The notes: generated by a model from the letters alone, not told the origin. A stretch of DNA of 64,000 bases from Haloarcula nitratireducens (GCF_019599505.1 NZ_RKLT01000003.1:310001-374000); one strand, 5' to 3'. Counted from the first letter of the stretch, positions 51,217-61,279 are shown. Made by a program: numbers and translations.

Positions 51217-54000
51217 TCAGGCGTTGGCGACGGAGCGCAGAATCTCGGCGGCGTCGTCCAGCGCCTCGTCCAGCGCGTCGGCGTCGGGACCGCCACCCTG
51301 CGCGAAGTCCGCGGGGCCGCCGCCGCCGCCGCCGACGCGTCCGGCGAGTTCGCCGACGACCGCGCCGGCGTCCACGTCCACGCCCTCGGGGACGGCGACG
51401 ACGAACTGCGCGCCGTCGCGTCCGGAGCCCAACACGGCGATGTCGCCCTGCTCGACGACGGCGTTGGCCTGCGCGCGCAGTTCGTCCATGTCGGCGTCGA
51501 TGCGCTGGACGACCGCGGTGGTGCCGCCGACGTCTACCTCCTCGGTGTCCGTGCCGCCGGCCGCGCGGGCCTCGGCGAGTTGCTCCTTGAGGTCCTCGAT
51601 CTCCTTGCCGCGGGCCTTCCACTCGTCGAAGAAGCGCTCGGCGGTCTCGGGGACCGCGTCCGGGGCCACGTCGAGAACCTCGGCGGCCTCGTAGAGGGCG
51701 TCTTCGGTGCGCTGGGTGGCCTCGATGGCCGCGTCGCCAGCGGCGAACGTCAGGCGGATGACGCCGTCCTGAATCCGCTCGGTGCCCAGCAGTTTGATGG
51801 TCCCGATGTCGCCGGTGCGGGCGACGTGCGTACCCCCGCAGGCCTGGATGTCCTCTGCGACCTGAATCAGGCGGATCTGCTCGCCGGCCGGGATGCCGCC
51901 CTGATAGAGGTCGAAGCCGTGTTTCTTCTCGGCCTCGTTGCGGTCGGGCCACTCCTGGGTGACCGGGACGTTGTCCTGGACGAGGTCGTTGGCCACCGAT
52001 TCTATCTCCTTGACCTGCTCCCGGGTCACCGACTCGTAGTGACGGACGTCGATGCGCGAGGAGTCGACGCCCTTCTGTGCGCCGGCCTGCCGGATGTGGT
52101 CGCCGAGCACCCGCCGGGCGCTGTGGACGACGATGTGGGTCGCCGTGTGGTGTTGCATCAGGCGCTTGCGCCGCGTGGCGTCGACCTGTCCGCGGACGAA
52201 CTCGCCCTTGCCGGGGTCGGCGTCGACGGTGTGGACGATGACGTCGTCGTAGCGCTGGACGTCCTCGACTTCGGCGGTCACGTCGTCCGTCGAGAGCGTC
52301 CCGTGGTCCGACGGTTGGCCGCCGCCTTCGGGGTAGAACATCGTCTGGTCCAGGACGACGTCGAACCGCCCGTCGTCGCGGTCGAACACCTCCAGCACGA
52401 CGGCCTCGAACTCGGTGCGCTGCTGGTCCTCGTAGTAGAGCTGGTCGGTGTCCGGTAGCTCCGCGAGGCGGTCGGCGTAGGGGACGCCCTCGCCCTCGTC
52501 GGCGGCGGTCTCCCCGCCGTGGCGCTCGGCGACGACGGAGTAGAAGTCGTCGGGCACGTCCACGTCGACGCCCTTCTCGCCGGCTATCTCCCCGACCATG
52601 TCCGGCTGGATGCCGTGGGAGTCGTACAGCTCGACGAGCTCGCCGACCGGAATCGCCTCGCCTTTCTCGGCGTACTCCTCGGCGAGTTGGCGCACGCGGC
52701 GGCCGCCCCTATCGAGGGTCTCGCGGTACTTCTCGACCTCCGTCCGGACGATGTCGCGGATGGTGTCGCGGTTCTCGTAGCCCAGGCGGTCGGCCTGCAT
52801 GTCGACCAGTTCGTCCAGCGGCGCGTCCACGCCGACGTTGTCGACCAGCCGCTTGGTGCGCCGGAGGACCATCCGAGCGAGGTAGCCCGTCCCGACGTTC
52901 GAGGGGACGATGCCGTCGCCGAGCATGTACGCCAGCGTGCGACAGTGGTCGGCGATGGCGTAGATGTCCTCCAGCGGAGCCATCAGCTCGCGCAGTTCGT
53001 CGACGCTGACGCCGACGTGCTCTGCGATGGTGTCGCGTTCGGCCTCGATGTCCTCGGCCTCGTCGATGTCCATCCGGCCGGCCAGCTTCGCGGCGTTGTG
53101 GACGATCGTCTCTTCCTCGTCGGACAACGCGACGCCCGCGTTGTCCTTCAGGAACGCTATCATGTCGGGGTAGACCGCCTCGTAGACGGTCGGGGTACCC
53201 TGTGAGACCCACGTCCAGCGCTCCAGCCCGTAGCCGGTGTCGACGACGTAGGTGTCCATCTCCGAGTAGCGGTTGCCGTCTTTCATCTCGATGTCGCCGT
53301 CGGGGTCCTGCTCCAGGGACATGAAGACGAGCGTCGCCAGCTCAGCGCCCTCGTAGATGACCTCGAAGGCGGGGCCGGCGTTGCCGCCGCCGACCCACGG
53401 GTCCTCGATGAGCGTGAGTTCGTCGACGTCCGCGCCCAGTTCCTCGAACAGCTCGACGCAGTAGGCGACGGTCTCCTCCTTCCAGTAGACCTCGCCCTCG
53501 TAGGCGTACTCCTCGGGGTCCTCGATGTGCTCGCGGGCGTTGAACGCGTGGTGGGCCATCATCTCGAAGGCCATCGTGTGCCGCCCGGTCTTGCCGACGT
53601 TGTCGATGTCCTGCATCCGGATGCAGGGCTGACTGATGCACAGCGGGTTCGCCGGCGGCGGCGTCGTCCCGCTGGTCACCAGCGGCTGGAAGTCGTAGAT
53701 CGACGCCTGGGTCAACAGTACGTCGTCGCGCCAGCGGTTGGCGGCGACCGGGTACGGGTCGATGCGCGTGTGGCCCCGCTCCTCGAAGAAGGAGAGGAAC
53801 GCCTCGCGCATCTCGCCGAGGGCGAACTCCTCGTCGAAGCCGGGGTTGTCGATGAACCCGTACTCCGCACAGGGGGGCTCGCCGCAGGTGTCGCGGTCGG
53901 CCCGCGACCAGAACATGTCGCCGCACTCGCTACACTCCTGTCGGGTGAATCCCGACTCCTCGAAGTAGTCGAGCTGGTAGGCGTCCGAGAGGTCACTCAT
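51217..54000 (-). CDS. alaS: Alanyl-tRNA synthetase
   Basis: A 927-residue archaeal-type AlaRS. It begins with the archaeal extension and Cys cluster ([20 protein letters not shown]), then the class II aminoacylation core ([40 protein letters not shown]) and the [10 protein letters not shown] motif. The editing domain has [13 protein letters not shown] and [13 protein letters not shown] with its zinc ligands, and a final C-Ala/DHHA1 domain ([14 protein letters not shown]). It is monocistronic; the orphan archaellin is upstream on the same strand. Confidence 0.96.
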   Translation of the reverse strand: MSDLSDAYQLDYFEESGFTRQECSECGDMFWSRADRDTCGEPPCAEYGFIDNPGFDEEFALGEMREAFLSFFEERGHTRIDPYPVAANRWRDDVLLTQASIYDFQPLVTSGTTPPPANPLCISQPCIRMQDIDNVGKTGRHTMAFEMMAHHAFNAREHIEDPEEYAYEGEVYWKEETVAYCVELFEELGADVDELTLIEDPWVGGGNAGPAFEVIYEGAELATLVFMSLEQDPDGDIEMKDGNRYSEMDTYVVDTGYGLERWTWVSQGTPTVYEAVYPDMIAFLKDNAGVALSDEEETIVHNAAKLAGRMDIDEAEDIEAERDTIAEHVGVSVDELRELMAPLEDIYAIADHCRTLAYMLGDGIVPSNVGTGYLARMVLRRTKRLVDNVGVDAPLDELVDMQADRLGYENRDTIRDIVRTEVEKYRETLDRGGRRVRQLAEEYAEKGEAIPVGELVELYDSHGIQPDMVGEIAGEKGVDVDVPDDFYSVVAERHGGETAADEGEGVPYADRLAELPDTDQLYYEDQQRTEFEAVVLEVFDRDDGRFDVVLDQTMFYPEGGGQPSDHGTLSTDDVTAEVEDVQRYDDVIVHTVDADPGKGEFVRGQVDATRRKRLMQHHTATHIVVHSARRVLGDHIRQAGAQKGVDSSRIDVRHYESVTREQVKEIESVANDLVQDNVPVTQEWPDRNEAEKKHGFDLYQGGIPAGEQIRLIQVAEDIQACGGTHVARTGDIGTIKLLGTERIQDGVIRLTFAAGDAAIEATQRTEDALYEAAEVLDVAPDAVPETAERFFDEWKARGKEIEDLKEQLAEARAAGGTDTEEVDVGGTTAVVQRIDADMDELRAQANAVVEQGDIAVLGSGRDGAQFVVAVPEGVDVDAGAVVGELAGRVGGGGGGPADFAQGGGPDADALDEALDDAAEILRSVANA

Positions 54001-54066
54001 TGGCGTACTGTTGGCCCAGCAGCGGGTAAAACAGTTCCGAAGGGGTAGCCCGCGTGCCCCGAGCGT

Positions 54067-54687
54067 TCACACAGTGACCGCAGAGCCGCCCGAGAGCGTC
54101 TTCGGGACGACGATGCGCTCGGTCGTCGTCGCGCCCGACGTGGTCGTGATGCGGACCGTCGCCGTCTCGCCTTCCGCGAGTTCCTCGCCGAACTGGTTGC
54201 CATCTTCGACGACGTCCCTGCTTCCGATGTCCAGCGCGATCGTGAACCGGTCCTCCGTCGAGTCGAGAACGGGCAGGGAACCGTCGTCGTCCTGCACCGT
54301 CGAGACGCCGAACCGACCGTCTGGCGACCCCGACGCACCGCTCTCGGCCAGTTGGTAGTACGACCCGCTGGGGCCGACCCACTGCACCGTCGCCTGCCCG
54401 AGGTCGACGTTCCCCGATCCCGGCGCTTTCTTGACCGTGAGGCTCACTACGCCGACCTCGTCGTCCTGAAAGTGGCTGGCCGTCGCGCTGACGACCTGGA
54501 CGCGGTTGGTCGTCGAGTCGCTCGACTCCTGGCCGGTCGCCTCCGCGGAACTCTGGAGGAAGCCGGCCGTGTTGATGAGGACGCCTGCGGCGATGGCCGC
54601 GACCAGCACCATCGCGATGAACACGATGAGAGTGCCGATACCCACCTGCCCCCGCTCGTCCGCCCGCCCCTCTCGCAAACGATACAT
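54067..54687 (-). CDS. Orphan archaellin (flagellin of the archaellum)
   Basis: A 206-residue archaellin. It has the class III signal peptide and N-terminal assembly helix: short charged leader [11 protein letters not shown], cleavage before the QVGIG region, then [20 protein letters not shown] and [12 protein letters not shown]. The rest is beta-rich and Ser/Thr/Gly-rich ([19 protein letters not shown]). Unusually I find no N-x-S/T sequon, whereas most haloarchaeal archaellins have several. It is not in an arl cluster; the neighbours are alaS and an exported repeat protein. A TATA element (ACTTTATAC, 54719-54727) precedes it. Confidence 0.88.
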   Translation of the reverse strand: MYRLREGRADERGQVGIGTLIVFIAMVLVAAIAAGVLINTAGFLQSSAEATGQESSDSTTNRVQVVSATASHFQDDEVGVVSLTVKKAPGSGNVDLGQATVQWVGPSGSYYQLAESGASGSPDGRFGVSTVQDDDGSLPVLDSTEDRFTIALDIGSRDVVEDGNQFGEELAEGETATVRITTTSGATTTERIVVPKTLSGGSAVTV

Positions 54688-54718
54688 TTCAATTATCGAT
54701 ACTGTCTGTACTACTCGG

Positions 54719-54779
54719 GTATAAAGTTGCGCGAGCGATTATCGGTGCTGAAAACGCTCTCGCGGTACGCTGTACCGCG
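54719..54779. promoter_or_regulatory. Archaellin promoter and triloop hairpin in the 54688-54989 gap
   Basis: The minus-strand TATA-like element ACTTTATAC (54719-54727) lies about 35 bases before the archaellin ATG. Slightly further upstream is a perfect 8-bp hairpin CGCGGTAC-GCT-GTACCGCG (54761-54779), again a triloop closed by C-G. The rest of the 302-base gap leads to the exported protein gene and shows no other feature. Confidence 0.55.
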
Positions 54780-54989
54780 TCGGATCGCCATCAGTACTTC
54801 TCCAGCTAGTCCCTCTGTGAGTCCCCGAACCCCCCGATTTTCCGCCGGTAATTGGTGGAAACCGACCGTCGGCGGGACGATAAGACGACGGTACCGAGCG
54901 ACAGCGGCGAATTAACTAACCCGCTCGGTTCGCTCTCCCCGAGTACGTCCGGGCGAAGCGCCGGGAGCCGGTTCGCCCAGTTCACTACC

Positions 54990-55856
54990 ATGAACCGACG
55001 CACACTGACGAAGGGGCTCCTCGCGCTCTCGGGAGTCGCCTTCTCCGAGACGGCCGGCGCACAGCAGCGGTGGCGCACGCTCCGCATCGAGAATACCGTG
55101 GACAGGCGAAACGTCGTCGAAGTGTGGGTGACCGGAGACGTCCGACGGGGCGACGGGACCGAAGACGAGGACAGGGTCGGTGACGGCCGCGTCCGCTCCG
55201 TCCTCACGGACCGGAGCGCCGCCGACACGTTCGAGTTCACTGGCCGGATTCGACGGATTCGGTGGAGCGAAGCCGAACCGAGGGTCCTCGTCGACGGCGA
55301 CCGGATCGACCCCGAGGAGTATCGGGCCGACGGTGACGACGACTGGCAGGTGATGCGCGTGTTCAACACCGTCGACAGGCGCAACGTCGTCGACGTTCGC
55401 GTCACCGGCGACGTGCGGAAAGGCGACGAGGCCGAGCGCGAAGACATCGCTCGCCGCGGGTTCGCTCGCTCGGTGTTATCGGACCGGAGCGCCGTCGACT
55501 CCTTCGAGTTCACCGGTCGCATCACCGACGTCTCCTGGTCCGAGCGGCGGCCCGAGATTACCGTCGACGGGCGGACGGTCGACCTGGACCGGTTCGACGA
55601 CGACGACCGCGACCTGCCGAGTTACCTCCGTCTCACCGGCCCTCGGAACGATTCGGTCCGCGTGTACGTCCGCGTGACCGGGCGCATCGACGCCCTCGCC
55701 GGCGACGAGGGCGACTCGTCCCCGCGGGTAGCCGACGTCCGCGTCGGCGGGCGGTCGTACCCCCGCGTCCGCGAGTTCCGCTACAGCGGGCGCATCTTCC
55801 AACTCGCGACGGCGGAGGGCGACGTCGCTATCGACATCCAACAACGGGACGACTGA
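54990..55856 (+). CDS. Exported protein with three homologous repeats, unknown
   Basis: A 288-residue protein with a twin-arginine-like signal (MNRRTLTKGLLALSGVAFSE) and predicted export. The mature part contains three versions of one domain of about 80 residues: the first two share NTVDRRNVV, VTGDVR, DRSA and TFEFTGRI with a following SWSE/RWSE and VDG; the third is more divergent (LRLTGPRNDSVRVYVRVTGR, FRYSGRIFQL). The repeats look like beta-sandwich units, perhaps binding surface polymers. No known family is recognised. It is divergent from the archaellin gene. Confidence 0.75.
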   Translation: MNRRTLTKGLLALSGVAFSETAGAQQRWRTLRIENTVDRRNVVEVWVTGDVRRGDGTEDEDRVGDGRVRSVLTDRSAADTFEFTGRIRRIRWSEAEPRVLVDGDRIDPEEYRADGDDDWQVMRVFNTVDRRNVVDVRVTGDVRKGDEAEREDIARRGFARSVLSDRSAVDSFEFTGRITDVSWSERRPEITVDGRTVDLDRFDDDDRDLPSYLRLTGPRNDSVRVYVRVTGRIDALAGDEGDSSPRVADVRVGGRSYPRVREFRYSGRIFQLATAEGDVAIDIQQRDD

Positions 55857-55881
55857 GAACGCGAAAACACCCGTAGCGCGG

Positions 55882-56859
55882 TTATTCGGACTTGGCGAGC
55901 GAGGCCAGCATCGCCTCTAACTGCACCGTCTCGTTGGCCCCCTGCGTGATGCGGTAGTCCGTCTCGCCGACGCGTTCGAGGATGCGGACCGCCGCCTCGT
56001 CGTCCACGTCGAACTCCCAGACCGACCGGTGTAGCTGGTCGATGACGTCGCCGCCGGCGATCCCCTCCTCGGTGAGCAGGCGGTCGAGCGTCGCGCGAGC
56101 GGCCGTGAAGTCGCCGTCGAGCGCCGACTGGACCATCTCGTGAATCTCCTCGGGGCGGGCCGTCGAGGTGATGGCGTACACGGCCTGTTCGTCCACCGTA
56201 TCGCCGCTGACCGACGCCGCCTGCAGGCCGTTGATGGCTTTCCGCATGTCGCCGTCGGCGGCGTAGACCAGCGCGTCCAGTCCGTCGTCGGTGAGTTCGA
56301 TGCCCTCCTCCTCGGCGATGTGACGGATCTCCGCACCGACGGCGTCGTCCGACAGCGGCGAGAACCGGAAGACGGCACAGCGGGACTGGATGGGGTCGAT
56401 GATCTGACTGGAGTAGTTACACGAGAGGATGAACCGGACGTTGTTCGAGAACTGCTCCATCGTCCGGCGCAGGGCCGATTGGGCGTCCGAGGTGAGCGCG
56501 TCGGCCTCGTCCAGGAAGATGATGCGGTACTCGTAGCCGCCGAAACTGGTCCGCGCGAAGTTCTTGATTCGGTCCCGCACCACGTCGATGCCGCGCTCGT
56601 CGGAGGCGTTCAGTTCGAGGAAGTTCTCCTGCCAGTCGTCGCCGTACAGCTCGCGGGCGATGGCCGTCGCGCAGGTGGTCTTGCCCGTCCCCGCCGGCCC
56701 CGAAAACAGCATGTGGCTCAGGTCGTTGCGGTCGACGTAGCTCTGGAGTCGGCCCACGATGTCCTCGTGACCCATCACGTCCCCGAGTCGCTCCGGTCGG
56801 TACTTCTCTATCCACACCTCTTCGCGTCCCGCCCGCGACTCGGAGTCGGCCTCGCTCAT
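55882..56859 (-). CDS. rfcS: Replication factor C small subunit
   Basis: A 325-residue clamp-loader small subunit that loads PCNA on DNA. It has [20 protein letters not shown], Walker [14 protein letters not shown], Walker [11 protein letters not shown] and SRC motif [19 protein letters not shown], all intact and without intein. Start MSEADSES at 56859; an upstream in-frame ATG is inside the divergent promoter. It converges on the exported repeat protein gene and is divergent from samp2. Confidence 0.95.
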   Translation of the reverse strand: MSEADSESRAGREEVWIEKYRPERLGDVMGHEDIVGRLQSYVDRNDLSHMLFSGPAGTGKTTCATAIARELYGDDWQENFLELNASDERGIDVVRDRIKNFARTSFGGYEYRIIFLDEADALTSDAQSALRRTMEQFSNNVRFILSCNYSSQIIDPIQSRCAVFRFSPLSDDAVGAEIRHIAEEEGIELTDDGLDALVYAADGDMRKAINGLQAASVSGDTVDEQAVYAITSTARPEEIHEMVQSALDGDFTAARATLDRLLTEEGIAGGDVIDQLHRSVWEFDVDDEAAVRILERVGETDYRITQGANETVQLEAMLASLAKSE

Positions 56860-56948
56860 GGTCTGGGGGAAGCGTGGACCGCCCTTAAACGAACCGCTCG
56901 CAGTTTCTAGCCGATACACTCAAGCCGCCCATCGCGATACACACGGCC

Positions 56949-57149
56949 ATGAACGTCACCGTGGAGGTGGCCGGCGAGGACACCCACGAGATCACCGTGG
57001 CCGACGACGCCACCTACGCCGACCTGCTCGGGCCGCTGGACCTCTCGCCCCACGAGGTGTCGGTGCTGGTCGAGGATCAGACGGTGCCGACCGACCAGCC
57101 GGTCGAGGCCGACCGCGTGCGCGTGGTCCGACTCATCAAGGGCGGGTGA
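56949..57149 (+). CDS. samp2: Small archaeal modifier protein SAMP2 (ubiquitin-like)
   Basis: A 66-residue beta-grasp protein ending in Gly-Gly (VRVVRLIKGG). In haloarchaea SAMP2 is both a sulfur carrier for tRNA thiolation and a protein tag attached to lysines, activated by the E1-like UbaA. It lies divergent from rfcS and overlaps the next GNAT gene by four bases (GTGA). Confidence 0.92.
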   Translation: MNVTVEVAGEDTHEITVADDATYADLLGPLDLSPHEVSVLVEDQTVPTDQPVEADRVRVVRLIKGG

Positions 57150-57520
57150 GCGTGCGCGTCCGCGACGCGGCCGCCGCGGACCTACCCGACGTGATGAACG
57201 TCCTCGACGGCGCGGCGCTCGCCATCGACGTCGAGACGGTTCGAACGAGCATAGGTTCGGGCGGAGCGCTCGTCGCGGTCTCCGAGGACGGCGAGCGCGT
57301 GCTGGGGGCGCTCGTCCTCGACGGGAACCGCGTCGAGGCCGTCGCGGTCCGCCGGCGGCGGCGGGGACAGGGCATCGGGACGGCGCTGGTCGAGGCGGCC
57401 GGCGAACGCCGGGAACGGCTGACGGCGGCGTTCGACGCCGACGTCGCGCCGTTCTACCGAGAACTGGGATTCGAGATCGAAGACGCCGACGAACCCGGGC
57501 GACGGCGCGGCCAGCGATAG
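57146..57520 (+). CDS. GNAT acetyltransferase, coupled to samp2
   Basis: A 124-residue GNAT domain starting with GTG inside the samp2 stop. It has VRDAAAADLPDVMNVLDGAA at the start, the acetyl-CoA loop VRRRRRGQGIGTALVEAAGE and the end FYRELGFEIEDAD. The substrate is unknown; close coupling with a protein modifier could mean a joint role, as in several haloarchaea, but this is inference. Confidence 0.88.
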   Translation: MSVRVRDAAAADLPDVMNVLDGAALAIDVETVRTSIGSGGALVAVSEDGERVLGALVLDGNRVEAVAVRRRRRGQGIGTALVEAAGERRERLTAAFDADVAPFYRELGFEIEDADEPGRRRGQR

Positions 57521-57603
57521 GGTCGGGTTTCGGCGACCAGACAGGCGGGACTCGTCGCCGAGTCAGTCGCCCGACTTCCCGCGTCGGCCCGCGCCGTCGC
57601 CGC

Positions 57604-58056
57604 TCAGTTCGTCCGGCCCGCCAGCTCCTCGATCGACAGTTCGTAGAGCGTCAGCTCTACGTCGTCTAAGGCCTCGTCGAAGATCCGTATCGGCGAAAAT
57701 CGCTCGTTGATGCTGACGGCGTCGTAGGCCGGGTCGTCGGACGGAACTTCCCGCACCGGCCCGCGGGCGAGGACGCTCCACCCCTGCTGTTCCTCCGGGT
57801 CGTCCGTGGCCGCGGCCTCGTAGACGACGTAGGTCGCCGTCTCGGTCGTCTCGATGTAGGCGGCCTTCCGGCTGTCGGGCGTCTCGCCGAGTCTGAAGTA
57901 CAGCGCGCCGTCCTCGTAGTGGTGGAACACCGGAATGGCGTAGGCGTCGCCGCCGTCGGCCAGCGAGAGGACGCCGTGCGGCGTCTCTCGCAGGTGCGCC
58001 GCCACTTCGTCTTCGGACATGCCCTCGGTGTAGGCGAATTCGACATCGGGATCCAT
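57604..58056 (-). CDS. Pyridoxamine 5'-phosphate oxidase-family (PPOX) protein
   Basis: A 150-residue flavin-reductase-like split barrel of the PPOX family. Landmarks: LRETPHGVLSLADGGDAYAI, VFHHYEDGALYFRLGE and GWSVLARGPVREV. It probably binds FMN or F420 or acts on heme; it lacks the residues to call it PdxH. ATG 58056 gives MDPDVEFAYTEG. It follows the phosphohexomutase gene on the same strand with a 24-base gap. Confidence 0.85.
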   Translation of the reverse strand: MDPDVEFAYTEGMSEDEVAAHLRETPHGVLSLADGGDAYAIPVFHHYEDGALYFRLGETPDSRKAAYIETTETATYVVYEAAATDDPEEQQGWSVLARGPVREVPSDDPAYDAVSINERFSPIRIFDEALDDVELTLYELSIEELAGRTN

Positions 58057-58080
58057 GCCAACTGTACGCACGCCGCGCGT

Positions 58081-59469
58081 TTAAATCAGCGGTGCGACGA
58101 GTTCCCGGCCGGCCGACAATAGTTCGTCCAGTCGTTCCCCGCTGCCGGCCTCGGCGTAGACGCGGAGCTTCGGCTCCGTGCCCGACGGGCGAACGAGCAC
58201 CCACGTCCCGTCGGCCAGTCCGATCTTGAACCCGTCGACGGTGTTTACCCCCTCGACCGACTCGCCGGCCACCGACTCGGGCAGTGCCGCCTCCAGTTCG
58301 TCGAGGACCGGCGCTTTGCGCTCCTCGGGGCAGTCGACGCTGATTCGGCCCTGATGTATCTCGCCGTGGTCGGCGAGCAGGCGGTCGACGCGGTCGTCAA
58401 GCGACTCCTCGCTATCGGCGGCGGCGGTCACCAGCGCCAGCAACACGCCGTCCTTGTTCCGGAGGTGGTCGGCGAGGCCGAACCCGCCCGATTCCTCGCC
58501 GCCCATCAGGGCGTCGTGGTCGGCCATCGCCTGTGCGACCCACTTGAACCCGACGGCGGTCTCGTGGACCGACTGACCGTGGGCCTCGGCGACCCGGTCG
58601 ACGATGCTCGACGTGGAGACCGTGCGGACCACGTCGCCCGACCGAGTCTCGAGCAGGTAGTCGTACATCGCCGCGAAGTAGAGGTTGGGGTCGAGGTAGC
58701 CCCGGTCGGGCGTGACGACACCGAGGCGGTCGGCGTCGCCGTCGTTGACGACCCCGAGGTCCGCGTCGCCCTCGCGGACGCGCCGGATCAGTTCCTCGAC
58801 GTTCTCGGCGGTCGGTTCCGGCGAGCCGCCGCCGAAATCGGGGTCCCGCGCGTCCCGCATCGCCGTCACGTCCGCGCCGGCGCGTTCGAGGAGGGCGTTC
58901 GTGACGCCGCGACCGCTCCCGTGCATCGCGTCGTAGGCGACCGAGAGGCCCTCCAGGTCGGCGTCGGCGTACTCGATCGCGTGGTCGGCGTAGTCGGCGA
59001 CGAGGTCTTCTTCGGTGACCGACCCCCACTCGTCTTCGGGCAGGGACTCGGGGTCGGCGAGGTTCGAGACGATCTCCTCGGTCGTCTCGGGGAGCCCCGG
59101 TGCGCCCGAGCTCGGGATGAACTTCACGCCGTTGTACTCCGGCGGGTTGTGGCTCGCGGTGATCTGGAGGGCACCGGCCAGCCCGCGCTCTGTGACCGTC
59201 CACGCGACGACGGGCGTCGGCGTGTCGCGGTCGGGAACGAGCACGTCGAACCCGTTGGCACACAGCACGCGGGACAGCTCCTCGGCGAACCCGCGCGAGG
59301 TCTCCCGGGCGTCGTAGCCGACGGCGACCGTCCCCATCTCGCCCCGTTCTCGAAGCGTCGCGGCGACGGCCTGACCGACCATCCGAACCCGGGGGGCGGT
59401 GAACTCGTCTAAGGTCGCCCGCCACCCGTCGGTGCCGAAGGTTATCGCCGCGGCGTCGTCTTCGTCCAT
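58081..59469 (-). CDS. Phosphoglucomutase/phosphomannomutase family enzyme
   Basis: A 462-residue phosphohexomutase. N-terminal TFGTDGWRA, active-site phosphoserine in ALQITASHNPPEYNGVKF, metal loop VVNDGDADRLGVV, sugar loop GGEESGGFGL and the phosphate-binding loop RPSGTEPKLRVYAEAGSG are all present. It interconverts hexose 1- and 6-phosphates, supplying sugars for glycoproteins. A second, different member is at 62223. Start MDEDDAAAITFGTDG at 59469 fits. Confidence 0.93.
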   Translation of the reverse strand: MDEDDAAAITFGTDGWRATLDEFTAPRVRMVGQAVAATLRERGEMGTVAVGYDARETSRGFAEELSRVLCANGFDVLVPDRDTPTPVVAWTVTERGLAGALQITASHNPPEYNGVKFIPSSGAPGLPETTEEIVSNLADPESLPEDEWGSVTEEDLVADYADHAIEYADADLEGLSVAYDAMHGSGRGVTNALLERAGADVTAMRDARDPDFGGGSPEPTAENVEELIRRVREGDADLGVVNDGDADRLGVVTPDRGYLDPNLYFAAMYDYLLETRSGDVVRTVSTSSIVDRVAEAHGQSVHETAVGFKWVAQAMADHDALMGGEESGGFGLADHLRNKDGVLLALVTAAADSEESLDDRVDRLLADHGEIHQGRISVDCPEERKAPVLDELEAALPESVAGESVEGVNTVDGFKIGLADGTWVLVRPSGTEPKLRVYAEAGSGERLDELLSAGRELVAPLI

Positions 59470-59500
59470 GGGCGACAACTCGCGGCGGACCGGGAAAAAA

Positions 59501-59800
59501 TCACCCGTCGTCGCCGGGGTCGGACGCCCCGGGCGACTCCGATTCCTCGACCAACCGTTCTTTCCGAGCGCGGGAGAACTGCTTTATCTCGTACTCCCGA
59601 CTCATGGCCGCGGACCTCGACTCGAAGCGCTCGACGTGGACGAGTTCGACCGGCGTCCGGCCGCGGGTGTACTTCGCGCCCTCGCCGTCGTCGTGTTCGC
59701 GCACCCGCCGCTCCACGTCGGTCGTGTAGCCGGTGTAAAAGCTCCCGTCACTACACCGCAGGACGTACGCGTAGTGAACAGGGCTCCGCGTGGTGGTCAT
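59501..59800 (-). CDS. GIY-YIG nuclease-domain protein
   Basis: A 99-residue single-domain GIY-YIG protein (YAYVLRCSDGSFYTGYTTDVE with the variant FYTGY for YIG, RRVREHDDGEGAKYTRGR, catalytic Glu in SAAMSREYEIKQ). YhbQ-like family; may process DNA structures. The last 15 residues are acidic. Small, monocistronic. Confidence 0.9.
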   Translation of the reverse strand: MTTTRSPVHYAYVLRCSDGSFYTGYTTDVERRVREHDDGEGAKYTRGRTPVELVHVERFESRSAAMSREYEIKQFSRARKERLVEESESPGASDPGDDG

Positions 59801-59827
59801 CGCACGATGCGGACGGCCCAGTGGGCC

Positions 59828-59980
59828 TTACAGTTGTTGGTGGGCGCGCTCTTTCGACACCTCGGCGATGCCAGCGTTCGCCGAGCAGTTCGGACAGGCT
59901 CGGATGTCGCCGCCTTCGTCCGCGAATACGCGGGCGAACCGGTCCGAGACGTGCGCGCCGCAGTGATTACATTCGGGCAT
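59828..59980 (-). CDS. Tiny zinc-ribbon protein (50 residues, DUF7563-like)
   Basis: The ATG at 59980 begins MPECNHCGAHVSDRFARVFA; two CxxC knuckles (CNHC and CPNC) mark a treble-clef zinc ribbon. The same start is used in the 52-residue protein at 63646, which has the same architecture. Longer in-frame starts exist but read through A/T-poor intergenic DNA. Such micro-proteins are abundant in haloarchaea; some are regulators. Confidence 0.8.
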   Translation of the reverse strand: MPECNHCGAHVSDRFARVFADEGGDIRACPNCSANAGIAEVSKERAHQQL

Positions 59981-60082
59981 CGTGTTCGTCGGCGACACCA
60001 CCGCCGACGCCTGAACCGAGGGGCCCCGGAGGGATATTCGTTTACCCAATTATGTAGGTATTCTCCCCCGATTTCCCGTTTT

Positions 60083-60856
60083 TCAGTCGTCTGCGGCCCG
60101 CGCGGCGTTGACCTGCCGAGCGATGAGTCCCGCCTGTGCGCCGGCGGTGAAGCCCGCGTCGACGTTGACCGTCGAGAGCGCGGTGCAGGACTGGAGCATC
60201 CCCGAGAGGGCCGCCTCCCCCTCCCCGGCGTGGCCGTACCCCGTCGAGACCGGCAGCCCGATGACCGGCGTGTCCACGAGGCCGGCGACGACGGTCGGAA
60301 GCGCCCCCTCCCGGCCCGCCGCGACGACGAGGACGTCCTGGTCGCGCAGGCGCTCGACCGCGTCGATGGTCCGGGCGATGCTGGCGACGCCCACGTCGGT
60401 GACTCGGGTCACCCGCGCGCCCATCTCGCGGGCCATCATCGCCGCCTCGCCCGCCGGGACGGCGTCGGACGTGCCGGCGGTCACGACGGCGACGGCGGCG
60501 TCGAGTTCCGGTCGCTCGAAGGCGGGCGCCGTCGCGACGAGCCAGTTCGACCGCTCGTTCCAGCGCACCGTCGCGTCCGGTTCGAGGGCCGCCAGTTCGT
60601 CTCGGACGGCGGCCGCCGCCGGGGGGTCGATCCGCGTGACGATGGCCCTCCCGGTCGTCTCGACGGCCGTCGCCGCGAGGTCGGCGATCTCCCCGGGTGT
60701 CTTTCCGTCGCCCAGTACCGCCTCCGGAATGCCGGAGCGCGTTTCGCGGGCCGCGTCGAACCGGCCGGCGCCGCTCGTGGCGTAGCCGGCGAGTCGTGCC
60801 TCGGCCTCGGCGGGGGTCAGCTCGCCCGCCGCGACCGCGTCGAGTAGGTCGCGCAT
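60083..60856 (-). CDS. larB: LarB-family carboxylase (nickel-pincer cofactor synthesis)
   Basis: A 257-residue LarB: an N-terminal helical part (MRDLLDAVAAGELTPAEAEA) and the C-terminal PurE-like domain with VTAGTSDAVPAGEAAMMARE, DVLVVAAGREGALPTVVAGL and VSTGYGHAGEGEAALSGML. LarB carboxylates nicotinic acid adenine dinucleotide to start the pincer nucleotide for lactate racemase. LarC and LarE are not in this window. It stands alone here. Confidence 0.92.
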   Translation of the reverse strand: MRDLLDAVAAGELTPAEAEARLAGYATSGAGRFDAARETRSGIPEAVLGDGKTPGEIADLAATAVETTGRAIVTRIDPPAAAAVRDELAALEPDATVRWNERSNWLVATAPAFERPELDAAVAVVTAGTSDAVPAGEAAMMAREMGARVTRVTDVGVASIARTIDAVERLRDQDVLVVAAGREGALPTVVAGLVDTPVIGLPVSTGYGHAGEGEAALSGMLQSCTALSTVNVDAGFTAGAQAGLIARQVNAARAADD

Positions 60857-61001
60857 GCCTCCCTCTCGGTAGTCGGACTACTCCTATTCGTCGGTCCGCG
60901 ACGAGCGCGCGCGAGGAAGGCGATCGGGTGCGCTGGCTCTCACAGAAGACGTTTTCCCCGGCGTATGCAAACTCCCCCCGCGATCACCGATTCGAGGGGG
61001 T

Positions 61002-61086
61002 GGTTTATATGGTGGATTCCGGCCAAAAACCTCTCAAACCCCCGTGAATACCGGCGAGAGCGAACGCATTGGGGAAAGTATTTAAG
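61002..61086 (+). promoter_or_regulatory. Promoter region of the small histone-fold gene
   Basis: Two A/T-rich TATA-like elements lie in the gap 60857-61111: TGGTTTATATGG at 61001-61012 and AAAGTATTTAAGC at 61076-61086. The second is centred about 30 bases before the ATG at 61112 and is followed by a Shine-Dalgarno-like GAGGAG (61103-61108). The first is too far for this gene unless there is a leader or small RNA. Confidence 0.55.
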
Positions 61087-61111
61087 CAGCCCCTTCGGAT
61101 GAGAGGAGTGT

Positions 61112-61279
61112 ATGGCAGACCTAATCGTCAAAGCCGCTGTGAAGGAAGAGCTCGATGACATGAACGTTGCCTCGGACTTCTACGACGCCCTGGACGACGA
61201 AGTCGAGGAGCTGCTCTCGGACGCAGCCCGCCGAGCCGAGGAGAACGACCGCAAGACGGTCCAGCCGCGCGACCTGTAA
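61112..61279 (+). CDS. DUF1931 small histone-fold (NFYB/HAP3-like) protein
   Basis: A 55-residue protein, shorter than usual gene-finder limits: MADLIVKAAVKEELDDMNVA, then SDFYDALDDEVEELLSDAAR, RAEENDRKTVQPRDL. This is the haloarchaeal DUF1931 family, which has the histone fold in shortened form. It may bind DNA as a dimer. A GAGGAG ribosome site and two TATA-like elements precede it, and a T-rich stretch (TCTTTCTTTC, 61297-61306) follows, so it is probably strongly expressed as a monocistron. Confidence 0.9.
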   Translation: MADLIVKAAVKEELDDMNVASDFYDALDDEVEELLSDAARRAEENDRKTVQPRDL

